This document shows, piece after piece, positions 23,462-31,871 of a DNA stretch of 55,406 nt (position 1 is the stretch's first letter; each line of letters opens with the position of its first letter). The notes below the pieces were generated by a model. The model worked only from the letters and a program-made list of their open reading frames with translations. It was not told the DNA's origin and did not search any database. The translations under genes and the position numbers were made by a program. The stretch comes from Coriobacteriaceae bacterium (GTDB lineage Bacteria; Actinomycetota; Coriobacteriia; Coriobacteriales; Coriobacteriaceae), in contig CABJEP010000002.1 in NCBI GenBank assembly GCA_902364645.1, positions 115,267 to 170,672 on the forward strand. Direction: 5' to 3'.

Positions 23462-24400
23462 TTAGCGGGATTTCTGCCTGGTGCTATCGAGATTCTGCCT
23501 CGCTGCTCGATAGCTCGAAGGAGTGCACCCCATTTGTTCTTTAAATACCTGGCCAAGATGGCTTGCTGTTATAAATCCGCATTGGCGCGCGACTGTCTGT
23601 ACCGTTCGCGTGGTGTGTGCCAAAAGTTCGCAAGCACGGTTTATGCGGTATGCGCGTAGATATGCCGCCGGGGTCGTTCCTGCACAAGTTTCGATAATGC
23701 GGTAACACTCTCTTTCGCTTACGCCGGCTGCAGATGCCATCTGGGGCACATCTATAGCGGCTGCATAGTTTGCGCGGATAAAGTCCAGGATTGCCTTGAA
23801 CTGTACGTCGCGGCTGGTCATCCAAGAGGCGCCGTCGGAAGAAAAGAGCGGTTCGGCCTTGGCGTTAATCTGAATCCAGAGCTCTGACAAACTATTTCGA
23901 AGCGCCATCTCGTTCTGCGGCCGTTGAAGGTCGTGGCTAAAGGAGCTCTTCAGCAAATCGATAAAGGGCATATCGTCGGGATTGGTGGGCGACCATTTGA
24001 GCACATCGACGCCTCGACATTGAAGCAATGGGTTGATGTAGCGCTTTTGGAGACGTCCCGCGGGATCGCCGAGCATCGACGGCTGAAAGATATGCAGCAT
24101 TTGAATGGCTGGCGCCGAATTGGGTGATTGCAGCGTGCTGTGCAAAACGCCGCCGTTGATAAAGCCGGCGGACCCTTCCTCAAAGCGTACGTGCTCATGA
24201 GCCGCGTGCGTTCGATAGTCAATCGCTCCCTGCTCCATGTAGAAAAGCTCAACTTCGGAATGCCAGTGCCAGGGGACGGAATTGCCCGGATAGCGAGCGA
24301 ATTCTGCGCGTTCGGCAATATAGGGCCAGTCTTCGGCGGTCTCGGGAAACGCTTCCTCGCGTCCTCCGCGGTGCAATTCTATGTGATCCATGTTTCGCAT
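23462..24400 (-). CDS. AraC-family transcriptional regulator with cupin domain
   Basis: A 312-aa activator. The N-terminal cupin-like effector domain includes VPWHWHSEVELFYMEQG (about 43-59) and a FINGGVLHSTLQS strand. The C-terminal AraC/XylS DNA-binding domain spans about 205-305 with two helix-turn-helix units (VPQMASAAGVSERECYRIIE, then VQTVARQCGFITASHLGQVFKEQMG). Such proteins typically sense a sugar. It precedes the HAD gene on the same strand, which may be its target. The effector is unknown. Confidence 0.88.
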   Translation of the reverse strand: MRNMDHIELHRGGREEAFPETAEDWPYIAERAEFARYPGNSVPWHWHSEVELFYMEQGAIDYRTHAAHEHVRFEEGSAGFINGGVLHSTLQSPNSAPAIQMLHIFQPSMLGDPAGRLQKRYINPLLQCRGVDVLKWSPTNPDDMPFIDLLKSSFSHDLQRPQNEMALRNSLSELWIQINAKAEPLFSSDGASWMTSRDVQFKAILDFIRANYAAAIDVPQMASAAGVSERECYRIIETCAGTTPAAYLRAYRINRACELLAHTTRTVQTVARQCGFITASHLGQVFKEQMGCTPSSYRAARQNLDSTRQKSR

Positions 24401-24929
24401 GGCATCAGTATAAAGCGCGATGGGCTTAGATTGCTCTTGCCTGTTCGGGGAACGCCTTGTCTAGGGATGCTTGGAGCTTTTCGAAGGATGCTCGTAAGTT
24501 GAGGCTCTGATCGGCTGAGCGCTTGGTTTTTGTGGTGGGGGAGTCGAGGAGGCCGTTTCTCTGTGTCGGGGGAAGGAGAAAAGGTTTGCATGTTTTAGGG
24601 ATGGCTGCTGTGCTGCGTCATTGGAAGAATGCATGCTTTTGCGGCCTCCTCGATATCCACCAAAAGGATGCGCTCGGGGTTTGCTGCTAGGTCCCGTGCG
24701 CTGGCTACATTATGCCGCGAGCGCAGATAAGGAAGCGCTAAAGAAAGGCTTAATCAGGTTTGATGTAACAATGAAACCGCAGTTCAAAGCTATTGCATAA
24801 CACTCTTGAAAGGTTGGAGGCTTAAGGGCTTTCTAAGGTTTGTGGCGCAATTGTTGCGTATATGAAGGATCTGAACGCGCCCAACCGTGATTCCCCTAGG
24901 GAAAACACGCTCACGATTGGGACGGGCGG
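24401..24929. other. Gene-poor interval with possible coding remnant
   Basis: No confident gene, promoter or repeat is visible in these 529 bp. On the minus strand, about 24600-24750, a short open stretch without start codon reads HNVASARDLAANPERILLVD and ends in a stop; it has protein-like composition and may be the tail of a decayed gene, but no family was recognised. An imperfect inverted repeat CCCAACCGTGA / TCACGATTGGG (24878-24920) could terminate the MutT-Vsr gene but lacks a T run. Confidence 0.4.
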
Positions 24930-25919
24930 CTAGCGCTGCGGCTCTGCGGCGCGCACCCGCTCGATGACCTTTTCCATCGTGGCGTCGATGCGGTCTTTTT
25001 TGAGTTCGCATTCCCAGATGGTTATGGGCGTCCAACCCATTTGAGTGAGTGCTGCCACGGCAGCGCGGTCGCGCTCGACGTTGCGACGGAACTTTGCCTC
25101 CCAAAACTCAACGTTGCGCTTGGGCTGGCTCGGATTGCACTTGGGGCAGCGGTGCCAAAAGCAGCCGTTTACAAAGATGGCGATCTTGCGTCCAGGGAAG
25201 GCGATGTCGGGCTTGCCGGGCACCTTCCATTCCAGACGGTATCCCGTAAGGCCTGCTGCCCGCAGACGCTGGCGGACGAGCAACTCGGGCTTGGTGTTGG
25301 CGCGTTTGTTGCCCTTCATGGACTTTTTTATCGCGGCACGACGGCGCACGAGCTCGCGTTCGTCGGCGGAAAGGTCCGAGGTGTCGATACCGTCTAGCAG
25401 GCCGGGCTTGGGACGCTTTTTGCTGCGGCGCTTAGGTTTGCACTTAGGCTTGGTAGCAGGCTCGTCGGCCGTGGTGGCCTGGGCGTCGTTAGCGATGCCG
25501 TTGGCCTCAAGTCGGTCTTCCTTCAGCTCAATTAGCGCATCGATGAGTCCCTTGTCGGCGGGCATCCACTCAACGGTGGCAAGCGAGGTGCGCGGAATCC
25601 AGCGGATATCGAGCTGACGGTCGTGCTTTTGGGGCTCGTCGGAATCGGTTGCCAGCGAACAGTAGTAACACTCCATTGAGAGATGAAAATCGGGGTAGTC
25701 ATACTCAACGGTGTAGAAATCACGCAGGTTGGTGACTTTTACCTGTAGCTCTTCCATAAGCTCGCGGCGCACGGCGCCTTCGGGTGTCTCGCCGCGCAGA
25801 AGTTTGCCGCCCGGGAACTCCCATAGTCCCTGCATGTTGCCGTAGCCGCGCTGCACGGCAAGCAGCTCGTCAGATCCTTCCTTGCGAATGATCCCAGCGG
25901 CAACATGAACAGTCTTCAA
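24930..25919 (-). CDS. MutT/NUDIX hydrolase fused to Vsr-type mismatch endonuclease
   Basis: A 329-aa two-domain protein. The N-terminal NUDIX domain (residues 1-130) carries a full NUDIX box starting at GGKLLRGETPEG and ending RRELMEEL (37-58), close to MutT/8-oxo-dGTP hydrolases. A basic linker (about 150-172, rich in Lys/Arg/Pro) leads to a Vsr domain (about 195-329): NTKPELLVRQRL (catalytic Glu), WKVPGKPDIAFPGRKIAIFV (catalytic Asp) and NGCFWHRCPKC with the His and Zn-type cysteines. Vsr nicks beside T:G mismatches made by deamination of 5-methylcytosine. Both halves look intact. No cytosine methyltransferase is adjacent. Joining nucleotide-pool cleaning with mismatch nicking in one chain is unusual. 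Confidence 0.9.
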   Translation of the reverse strand: MKTVHVAAGIIRKEGSDELLAVQRGYGNMQGLWEFPGGKLLRGETPEGAVRRELMEELQVKVTNLRDFYTVEYDYPDFHLSMECYYCSLATDSDEPQKHDRQLDIRWIPRTSLATVEWMPADKGLIDALIELKEDRLEANGIANDAQATTADEPATKPKCKPKRRSKKRPKPGLLDGIDTSDLSADERELVRRRAAIKKSMKGNKRANTKPELLVRQRLRAAGLTGYRLEWKVPGKPDIAFPGRKIAIFVNGCFWHRCPKCNPSQPKRNVEFWEAKFRRNVERDRAAVAALTQMGWTPITIWECELKKDRIDATMEKVIERVRAAEPQR

Positions 25920-26063
25920 CAGGAGCCCTCTCTCAACATCAACACATGGCAGACTACGCTTACCTTACGCAACGGTAAGGCAAGCGTAAGCCATATCGAT
26001 GGTAGCCGACTCGGCTCCTTGCGACTATAGATGCCGTAGACTAATCGCAAGAAAGGACTCGGT

Positions 26064-26849
26064 ATGCAAACCACGCAAACGGCGACCCCGGTACTGGAGG
26101 TCGCGCATCTCGAAAAGGTATATGGAGCACTGGGCAACGTGACCCGCGCGCTCAACGATGTCAGCTTTACCGTCAACCGCGGCGAATTCGTCGGCATCAT
26201 GGGCGCCTCGGGCTCGGGCAAGTCGACGTTGCTCAACTGCGTGTCGACCATCGATAGCGCCACGAGTGGCACCATTCGCATCAACGGCCAGGATGTGACG
26301 CGCATGAAGCAGGCCAAGCTCTCGCAGTTCCGCCGCGAGGAGCTCGGCTTTATCTTCCAGGACTCCAACCTGCTCGATACGCTCACGGCACGCGAGAACA
26401 TCGCCCTGCCGCTCACCATCGCCCGCACAAACTCGGCAGAGATCTCGACCCGCGTGCAGGATGTAGCCGCGCGTCTGTCTATCAGTCAGGTGCTCGACAA
26501 GTATCCCTACCAGATGTCCGGCGGTCAGCAACAGCGCGTTGCCGCGGCTCGCGCACTCGTCACCGACCCAACTATGATCATGGCCGACGAGCCCACCGGC
26601 GCCCTCGACTCCAAAAGCGCCCGCCTGCTGCTCGAGAGCCTGGAGGCCCTGAATCGCCGCCTGCGCGCCACCGTTCTCATGGTCACGCACGATAGCTTTG
26701 CTGCAAGTTACACGAGCCGCGTGCTGTTTATCCGCGACGGCAAGATCTTCACCGAGCTGCGCCGCGGCGACACCGACCGCCGGGAGTTCTTCGACCGCAT
26801 TATGGAGGTCGTTGCCATGATGGGCGGTGAGGGCTCCGATGCTCTGTAA
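26064..26849 (+). CDS. ABC transporter ATPase (BceA/LolD type)
   Basis: A 261-aa nucleotide-binding subunit of an MacB/Bce-type transporter. Walker A is GASGSGKST (about residues 50-58), the Q-loop is FIFQDSNLLDTLTARENIALPL, the signature is YQMSGGQQQRVAAARAL, Walker B is MIMADEPTGALD and the H-loop VTHDSFAAS. The FIFQ..NLLDTLT segment is typical of the antimicrobial-peptide resistance and lipoprotein-release class. AGAAAGGACTC precedes the ATG. The stop overlaps the permease start, so the two are translationally coupled. No two-component system of the BceRS kind is adjacent. Confidence 0.92.
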   Translation: MQTTQTATPVLEVAHLEKVYGALGNVTRALNDVSFTVNRGEFVGIMGASGSGKSTLLNCVSTIDSATSGTIRINGQDVTRMKQAKLSQFRREELGFIFQDSNLLDTLTARENIALPLTIARTNSAEISTRVQDVAARLSISQVLDKYPYQMSGGQQQRVAAARALVTDPTMIMADEPTGALDSKSARLLLESLEALNRRLRATVLMVTHDSFAASYTSRVLFIRDGKIFTELRRGDTDRREFFDRIMEVVAMMGGEGSDAL

Positions 26850-29040
26850 ACTCGCTTGGGGCAACGTCCGCCGCGCCGGCCGCGACTACCTCGTCTACCT
26901 TTTGACGCTCACCCTGGGCGTCACCGTCTTCTATGCCTTTAACACCGTCTCGATGCAGGTCGACATTGCCGGCATCGATGAAGAGGGCTTGGCGCAGGTT
27001 ATGGGCAGCATGCTCGGCTACCTGACGTACTTTTTGGCCGGTGTCATGGCCTTTTTGATGGTGTATGCCAATAACTTCATCATGAAACGCCGCAAGAAGG
27101 AGTTTGGCCTGTACCAGGTGCTCGGCATGGGGCGCGGGCGCGTCGCCACGATCATGGCGCTCGAGACGGTGATCGTTTCGGTCGGCGCCTTTGTCGCCGG
27201 CATTGTGCTGGGCGTGGGGCTTTCCCAGCTCATGACGTTCTTTACGGCTTCACTCTTCAAGACGCAGATCGCCAATTTCCACTTCTTCTTCTCGGTGCAT
27301 GCGTTCAACCTGACCCTTGCCTGCATGCTCGTAATGTTTGTGCTCACGCTGCTGCTGAACCTTCGCGCCGTGCGTCGTACCAAACTCATCGAGCTTATGG
27401 GTGCCGAGCGTCGCAACGAGAGTATCAAGACACGCAACCCCTGGATCGCGATTGCCATCTTTGCTGTGGGCGCGGTGCTTGTGGGCGTGGCCTATTACCG
27501 TCTGCTGCGCGACGGGTTCCCGCTCACCGCGACCGATACCAAGCTGCAGGAGGCCATGAACCAGTTTGGTATCACCACGGCCATGGTTACGGTGGGTACC
27601 TTTGCCCTGTTCTGGGGCCTTTCGGGCATGCTTATCAAGCTGCTGCAGGGCCTGCGCAGCGTCTATTGGCGCGGCCTCAATATGTTTACCGTACGCCAGC
27701 TTGCGGCCAAGGTCAATACGGTGTGCTTTTCGATGGGCGTCATCGCGATGATCCTGTTTTTGGCCATCACCTCGGTGACGTGCGGTATGTCGATCGCCAA
27801 CGTGATGAACGAAAACCTGGAGCGCTATAACCCTGTTGACGTGTCTCAGACGTATGTCTATTACACGCCCGAAACGCTCGACTACTACAAGGAGTATGTC
27901 AATCCGTCTGAGGCCGATCGCATGGTGCTGGCCGATGCAACGGTCGATTTGTACGCTGCATGGCATGGCGAGCGCAAGTCGGCGGACAACAACGACGAGA
28001 CCGGCAAAAAGGTCAATATCGCCGATGTTGCCGGTGAGCATGTGCAGATCGATTCGTATCTGAGTTACCCGCTTGGCGGCTCGGGTCCCTCGGTAGCTGC
28101 AGGCGAGATGTGCAAGGCCATGGGCGAAAAGCTCCCCAAGGTGCTCGAGGGTAGCAATGCCGATGATATGGGCCTGTTTGTGACGCCGGCGAGCCAGTAC
28201 AACAAGCTGCGCCAGATGATGGGCGAGGAGCCGGTGAGCATTGGCCGCGACCAGTACGTGCTTACGTGTGATATGGGCGGTGAGCTGGGCGACCTGTACA
28301 CCAAATATATGGCCGGCGGCCATACCCTCACCTTGGGTGGGCATGAGCTCAAGCCCGCAACCGATAAGTCGGACAAGGACACGGCGGCCATCGCCAACTC
28401 GGGGCTCGGTAGCAATCCCGGTACCGTGGTCGTTGCCGATGAGCTGCTGTCCCAGCTTAATCTGCAGCCGTATGCCAGCAACCTGCTCGTTAACTACAAG
28501 CGAGGGATGGATGTTGCCGAGGCCGATGAGCTCATTAAATACACTATGCTCGACAACCTGCTCGTTGACGGCAAGGAGCCGGGTTCGTGGGGAGTCTTCA
28601 TGACACGCTCCGAGCTATATACGCAGGCAGCGCAGATGAACGGCATGATTAGCTATCTGGCTATCTACATCGGCTTTGTACTGGTCGTTGCATGCGCGGC
28701 AATTCTGTCGATCCAGCAGCTCTCCAACGTGGCAGATGGCAGCCGCAGCTATCGCGTGCTGGCGCAGATCGGCTGTGACGACCGCCAGATTCACCATTCG
28801 GTGATGGCACAGCAAGCGGTGTTCTTCCTGTTCCCGCTGGCAGTGGGTCTGGCGCACTCCTTTGTGGCGCTCAAGGTGATCATCGAGCTGGTGAGCACGT
28901 TTGGCAACATGAGCATCGGCGGCACGGTGGGCCTCACCTGTGCGATTTTCCTGGCAGCCTACGGCGGCTACTTCCTGGTAACGTACCTCATGAGCACCGG
29001 CATGGTGCGAGCTGCCATCGCCACCCGCTACAGCGAGTAG
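26839..29040 (+). CDS. ABC transporter permease, FtsX/BceB type
   Basis: A 733-aa integral membrane permease. It starts MLCKLAWGNVRRAGRDYLVYLLT, the usual BceB/YxdM opening, and shows FtsX-type helix clusters near the N-terminus (about 15-40, 55-80, 100-135, 150-180), middle (about 200-310) and C-terminus (about 610-720). A long hydrophilic stretch at about 330-595 would be the extracellular sensor domain. The ATG at 26839, with GGTGAGGG upstream, overlaps the ATPase stop by 11 bp; a GTG at 26827 is possible. BceAB systems remove peptide antibiotics from lipid II or signal their presence; specificity is not readable here. A decayed copy of its last 18 codons and downstream sequence lies at 39108. 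Confidence 0.9.
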   Translation: MLCKLAWGNVRRAGRDYLVYLLTLTLGVTVFYAFNTVSMQVDIAGIDEEGLAQVMGSMLGYLTYFLAGVMAFLMVYANNFIMKRRKKEFGLYQVLGMGRGRVATIMALETVIVSVGAFVAGIVLGVGLSQLMTFFTASLFKTQIANFHFFFSVHAFNLTLACMLVMFVLTLLLNLRAVRRTKLIELMGAERRNESIKTRNPWIAIAIFAVGAVLVGVAYYRLLRDGFPLTATDTKLQEAMNQFGITTAMVTVGTFALFWGLSGMLIKLLQGLRSVYWRGLNMFTVRQLAAKVNTVCFSMGVIAMILFLAITSVTCGMSIANVMNENLERYNPVDVSQTYVYYTPETLDYYKEYVNPSEADRMVLADATVDLYAAWHGERKSADNNDETGKKVNIADVAGEHVQIDSYLSYPLGGSGPSVAAGEMCKAMGEKLPKVLEGSNADDMGLFVTPASQYNKLRQMMGEEPVSIGRDQYVLTCDMGGELGDLYTKYMAGGHTLTLGGHELKPATDKSDKDTAAIANSGLGSNPGTVVVADELLSQLNLQPYASNLLVNYKRGMDVAEADELIKYTMLDNLLVDGKEPGSWGVFMTRSELYTQAAQMNGMISYLAIYIGFVLVVACAAILSIQQLSNVADGSRSYRVLAQIGCDDRQIHHSVMAQQAVFFLFPLAVGLAHSFVALKVIIELVSTFGNMSIGGTVGLTCAIFLAAYGGYFLVTYLMSTGMVRAAIATRYSE

Positions 29041-29078
29041 CGAGCGGGCAAAACCGCCGCATAACCACAGCGAACAAA

Positions 29079-29118
29079 CGCCGCGAAGGAAGCCGGGCCC
29101 CCTTCGCGGCGGTTTTTT
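29079..29118 (+). terminator. Terminator of the ABC permease operon
   Basis: CGCCGCGAAGG pairs with CCTTCGCGGCG followed by GTTTTTT. Confidence 0.9.
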
Positions 29119-29136
29119 GCCCGCCTGATGCATCTC

Positions 29137-29267
29137 AAAACTAAGTGAGTAGACTTTTTTGGATCTGCCGAGCACATTGCGACAAACGCTCAACAAAACC
29201 GCAGGTCAGGGCTGTGGCGTTTTGGGGCGTGCTCGGCATCCCGCCAAAAGCCTACTCACTTGGTTTT
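29137..29267. repeat. 131-bp palindromic element, copy A
   Basis: Ends AAAACTAAGTGAGTAGACTTTT and AAAAGCCTACTCACTTGGTTTT are inverted repeats of about 22 bp; inside them GCCGAGCA (29167) pairs with TGCTCGGC (29230). A second copy of the same length is at 39259-39389. It is MITE-like or a structured RNA. Confidence 0.8.
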
Positions 29268-29278
29268 ACTGCTAGAAA

Positions 29279-29317
29279 ACCGCCGCGAGGGAAAGTAGCT
29301 CCCTCGCGGCGGTTTTG
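29279..29317. terminator. Palindromic terminator between convergent genes
   Basis: ACCGCCGCGAGGGA pairs with TCCCTCGCGGCGGTTTT around AAGTAGC. T runs on both strands make it suitable for the LuxR gene on the minus strand as well. Confidence 0.75.
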
Positions 29318-29368
29318 GCATTTGCCCAGATAAAACCTGCCAAAATAAACCTGTCCCTTTTTGGTAGG

Positions 29369-30334
29369 TTATCGTTTCCAAAAGTGGAGGATCAGGGTCG
29401 TACGGTTTTGCTGCTCGGTTTTGACCAGGATGTTGTGGATGTGGGTCTTGACGGTACCCACGGCAAGGAAGAGCTCGTCAGCGATCTCTTGGTTCGATTT
29501 GCCCAACACAACCAGACGCATGACTTCGGTTTCGCGGTTGGAGAGCTTGTAGGCGTTGCGATAGAAGGGCATCTGCTCTTCGATGTGTCGATCAAGATCG
29601 CTGACGTTCTTTTCCTCGGGCGCCTCCTGCATGCGGATTGAAAGCACGTGGTAGGAGTAGATGATCAGCAGAATCGCAAAGTAGCAGGCAAAGACGTTTT
29701 CGCTAAAGTTGCGCTCGGACAGGTACAGCTGCAGCCAAGAGGGTGCCAGGCTCATGGGAACAACAAGGATGTTGTAGAAATCCTCGGCAACGATGCAACC
29801 GACCAGAATAGCGCCGATAATCAGGTGCTTTCGTTGGTTGTTAACGCGTGCCTTCAGCTCGACTTGTGTGCTCTTGCGTGCCGTCCAAAAGATATATAGC
29901 CCCACGAAAACAAGGAATACCTGACGCATCGTGTAGTAGAGCCATTGATGAATGGGGCCGTAGGGGACAGCGACGATAATCAGCAGCTCGCTCAGCAAGA
30001 ACGTTGCGACGGGAATGACAAACTGCTTTTTTGAATGCTTGTCGAGCAAATCCATGGCAATGAGCCAAATAAAAGCCTGCGAAGCGGTCGCCACAAAGGT
30101 CCGCAACGCAGGCATGGTAATTGAGTAATAGTCGCTGGCTGGAAAACTCTGGTTTTGCAGCGTGTATTCAAAAAAGAAAATCTCGGTCATCTCGATGGCA
30201 TAGCAGATAAATACGCCGCTGCCATAGATAAAGAAGCGTCGACGAGATGAGGCATAGGCGGCAAGCGAGAGCACCGCCGTCACAATACAGATCACGAGTA
30301 TCGCTAGGGTATAGAAGAACATCAGGGTGTTCAT
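29369..30334 (-). CDS. Membrane-anchored LuxR-family regulator
   Basis: A 321-aa protein with about seven hydrophobic helices in residues 1-240 (for example ILVICIVTAVLSLAAY, FIYGSGVFICYAIEM, VFLVFVGLYIFW, LIIGAILVGCIVAED, VFACYFAILLIIYSYHV) and a cytosolic C-terminal LuxR DNA-binding domain at about 255-321 (LSNRETEVMRLVVLGKSNQE, then GTVKTHIHNILVKT). Membrane-LuxR proteins of this form are abundant in Coriobacteriia. It is divergent from the putrescine carbamoyltransferase gene, with a 13-bp inverted repeat between them, so control of the agmatine genes is the most likely role. Its signal is unknown. Confidence 0.88.
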   Translation of the reverse strand: MNTLMFFYTLAILVICIVTAVLSLAAYASSRRRFFIYGSGVFICYAIEMTEIFFFEYTLQNQSFPASDYYSITMPALRTFVATASQAFIWLIAMDLLDKHSKKQFVIPVATFLLSELLIIVAVPYGPIHQWLYYTMRQVFLVFVGLYIFWTARKSTQVELKARVNNQRKHLIIGAILVGCIVAEDFYNILVVPMSLAPSWLQLYLSERNFSENVFACYFAILLIIYSYHVLSIRMQEAPEEKNVSDLDRHIEEQMPFYRNAYKLSNRETEVMRLVVLGKSNQEIADELFLAVGTVKTHIHNILVKTEQQNRTTLILHFWKR

Positions 30335-30475
30335 CTGTCACCGTCCCATCTCATTTATTCTATGGCCGAGTTCTGTATACCTTGTGGGATATAGACGTCT
30401 CAACCCTTCGTTTCATTGTGGATTAGGCGCCGAGATACAGCATAGCCGTATACCGTTCGCGGTTCTAGATGGTAA

Positions 30476-30524
30476 ACCCCCTGTAAACTCTTGACCTGCG
30501 GGTTTATATTGGTTTAGAGGGGGT
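30476..30524. promoter_or_regulatory. Inverted ACCCCCTGTAAAC repeat upstream of ptcA
   Basis: ACCCCCTGTAAAC (30476-30488) and GTTTAGAGGGGGT (30512-30524) are inverted with one mismatch, 23 bp apart, and enclose TTGACC. Candidate operator for the LuxR-type regulator. The 330-bp region 30335-30664 contains no gene. Confidence 0.5.
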
Positions 30525-30530
30525 GTAACT

Positions 30531-30540
30531 CCGTGAACGG
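30531..30540 (+). promoter_or_regulatory. Recurrent CCGTGAACGG motif upstream of ptcA
   Basis: Exact near-palindrome CCGTGAACGG followed by TC, 7 bp beyond the inverted repeat. Shared with the lac, gal and pfl regions. Confidence 0.5.
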
Positions 30541-30664
30541 TCTTTAATCCCGAATAAACTAGGTAAAAATTGCATACGGGTGAATGATGGTCTTGTCAAC
30601 ACGAGGCGTGATGTTCGAGCGCCTCATAGTAATAGTCGGCAAGACCGGCGGAAAGGAAATCGAC

Positions 30665-31738
30665 ATGGCACTGCCTAAGGATTTCATCGACACCAACGAC
30701 TTCACCAAAGAGCAGATCCTGGCTATCGAGGATCTTGGCCTGGCAATGAAGAAGGCCATCAAGGTTGACGGTTATTATCCGCACCTGCTCCGCAACAAGA
30801 GCCTTGGCATGATCTTCCAGCAGGTCTCCACCCGCACTCGTCTTTCCTTCGAGACCGCTATGACCGACCTCGGCGGCCATGCTCAGTTCTATGGCCCTGG
30901 CACCATCCAGCTCGGCGGTCACGAGTCCCTGGGCGATACCGCTCGCGTTATGGGCTCGCTGCTCGACATCATGATGGCTCGCGTTGACCGTCACAAGGAC
31001 GTCGTCGGCCTCGCCGAGGGCTCCGCTGTGCCCGTCATCAACGGCATGTCCGAGTTCAACCATCCCACGCAGGAGATGGGCGACCTCATGACCATGCTCG
31101 AGAACCTCCCCGAGGGCAAGAAGATCGAGGACTGCACCCTGGCCTTCATCGGCGACGCCACCCAGGTCTGCGTCTCCCTCATGTTCATCGCTTCCAAGGT
31201 CGGCATGAAGTTTGTCCAGTTTGGACCTAAGGGCCACCAGATCCCCGACGGCGGCCTGCACGTTGGCACCGTCGAGGAGCGCGCCGAGTTCGGCAAGCAG
31301 ATGATGGCCATCGCCGAGGAGAACTGCAAGGTCTCCGGCGGCTCTGTCGTCATCTCCGACGACATCGAGTGCATCAAGGGCGCCGACTTCATCTACACCG
31401 ACGTGTGGTATGGCCTGTACGACGAGGAGGTCTCGGGCGAGAACTACATGGACGTGTTCTATCCCAAGTATCAGGTCACCATGGACATGATGAACTTCGC
31501 CGGCCCCAACTCCAAGTTCATGCACTGCCTGCCGGCCACCCGCAACGAGGAGGTCGTCGACGAGGTCATGGACGATCCCGAGCGCTCACTGTGCTGGGTC
31601 GAGGCCGAGAACCGCAAGCACTCCATCCGTGCTCTCCTTGCCGCCCTGGGCAAGCGCACCCCGCTCAACGACGAGGGTGTCGAGTACTCCGCCAAGGCTG
31701 AGCTCCACGCCGCTCTCGAAGCTCTCGAGCAGCTCTAA
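30665..31738 (+). CDS. ptcA: Putrescine carbamoyltransferase
   Basis: Converts carbamoyl-putrescine and phosphate into putrescine and carbamoyl phosphate in the agmatine deiminase pathway, the latter being usable for ATP synthesis by carbamate kinase. The 357-aa protein has the transcarbamylase motifs STRTRLSFE (from residue 55), [28 protein letters not shown] and [13 protein letters not shown]. The overall reading ([39 protein letters not shown]) matches enterococcal PtcA more closely than ornithine carbamoyltransferase, and the agmatine neighbours agree. The start at 30665 has GGAAAGGAA upstream. No carbamate kinase is present in the window. Confidence 0.93.
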   Translation: MALPKDFIDTNDFTKEQILAIEDLGLAMKKAIKVDGYYPHLLRNKSLGMIFQQVSTRTRLSFETAMTDLGGHAQFYGPGTIQLGGHESLGDTARVMGSLLDIMMARVDRHKDVVGLAEGSAVPVINGMSEFNHPTQEMGDLMTMLENLPEGKKIEDCTLAFIGDATQVCVSLMFIASKVGMKFVQFGPKGHQIPDGGLHVGTVEERAEFGKQMMAIAEENCKVSGGSVVISDDIECIKGADFIYTDVWYGLYDEEVSGENYMDVFYPKYQVTMDMMNFAGPNSKFMHCLPATRNEEVVDEVMDDPERSLCWVEAENRKHSIRALLAALGKRTPLNDEGVEYSAKAELHAALEALEQL

Positions 31739-31765
31739 GCCTCAAGGCTTCTAAAAGCACGTTTG

Positions 31766-31840
31766 CGGGCGGCGGATGCTCGTCTCCTGTCGCCCGCTCA
31801 CCGAGGCCCAAGCAATTGCCTTAATACCTTAGGGCCTCGG
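31766..31840 (+). other. Two intergenic hairpins between ptcA and aguD
   Basis: GCGGGCG / CGCCCGC (31766-31798) and CCGAGGCCC / GGGCCTCGG (about 31801-31840). Neither is followed by a clean T run, so they may be mRNA-processing or partial attenuation structures inside the operon. Confidence 0.5.
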
Positions 31841-31871
31841 ATCTGTCCAAGACTGAGCGAAGGAGCTCATC

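Larger units (their letters stand above)
28986..29365. repeat. Segmental duplication, copy A (permease tail plus intergenic region)
   Basis: From the last 18 codons of the permease through the following terminators to AATAAACCTGTCCCTTTTTGG, this 380-bp stretch is repeated with substitutions at 39108-39485. The copies share both GCCGCGA hairpins and the 131-bp palindromic element. Confidence 0.85.

Noticed and set aside
24379..24591. 70-aa minus-strand frame after the AraC gene
   Set aside because: No ribosome-binding site, Pro/Ser-rich, no homology recognised.
27250..28344. 364-aa open frame opposite the ABC permease
   Set aside because: His/Ala/Gln-rich shadow; the permease on the other strand has clear family features.
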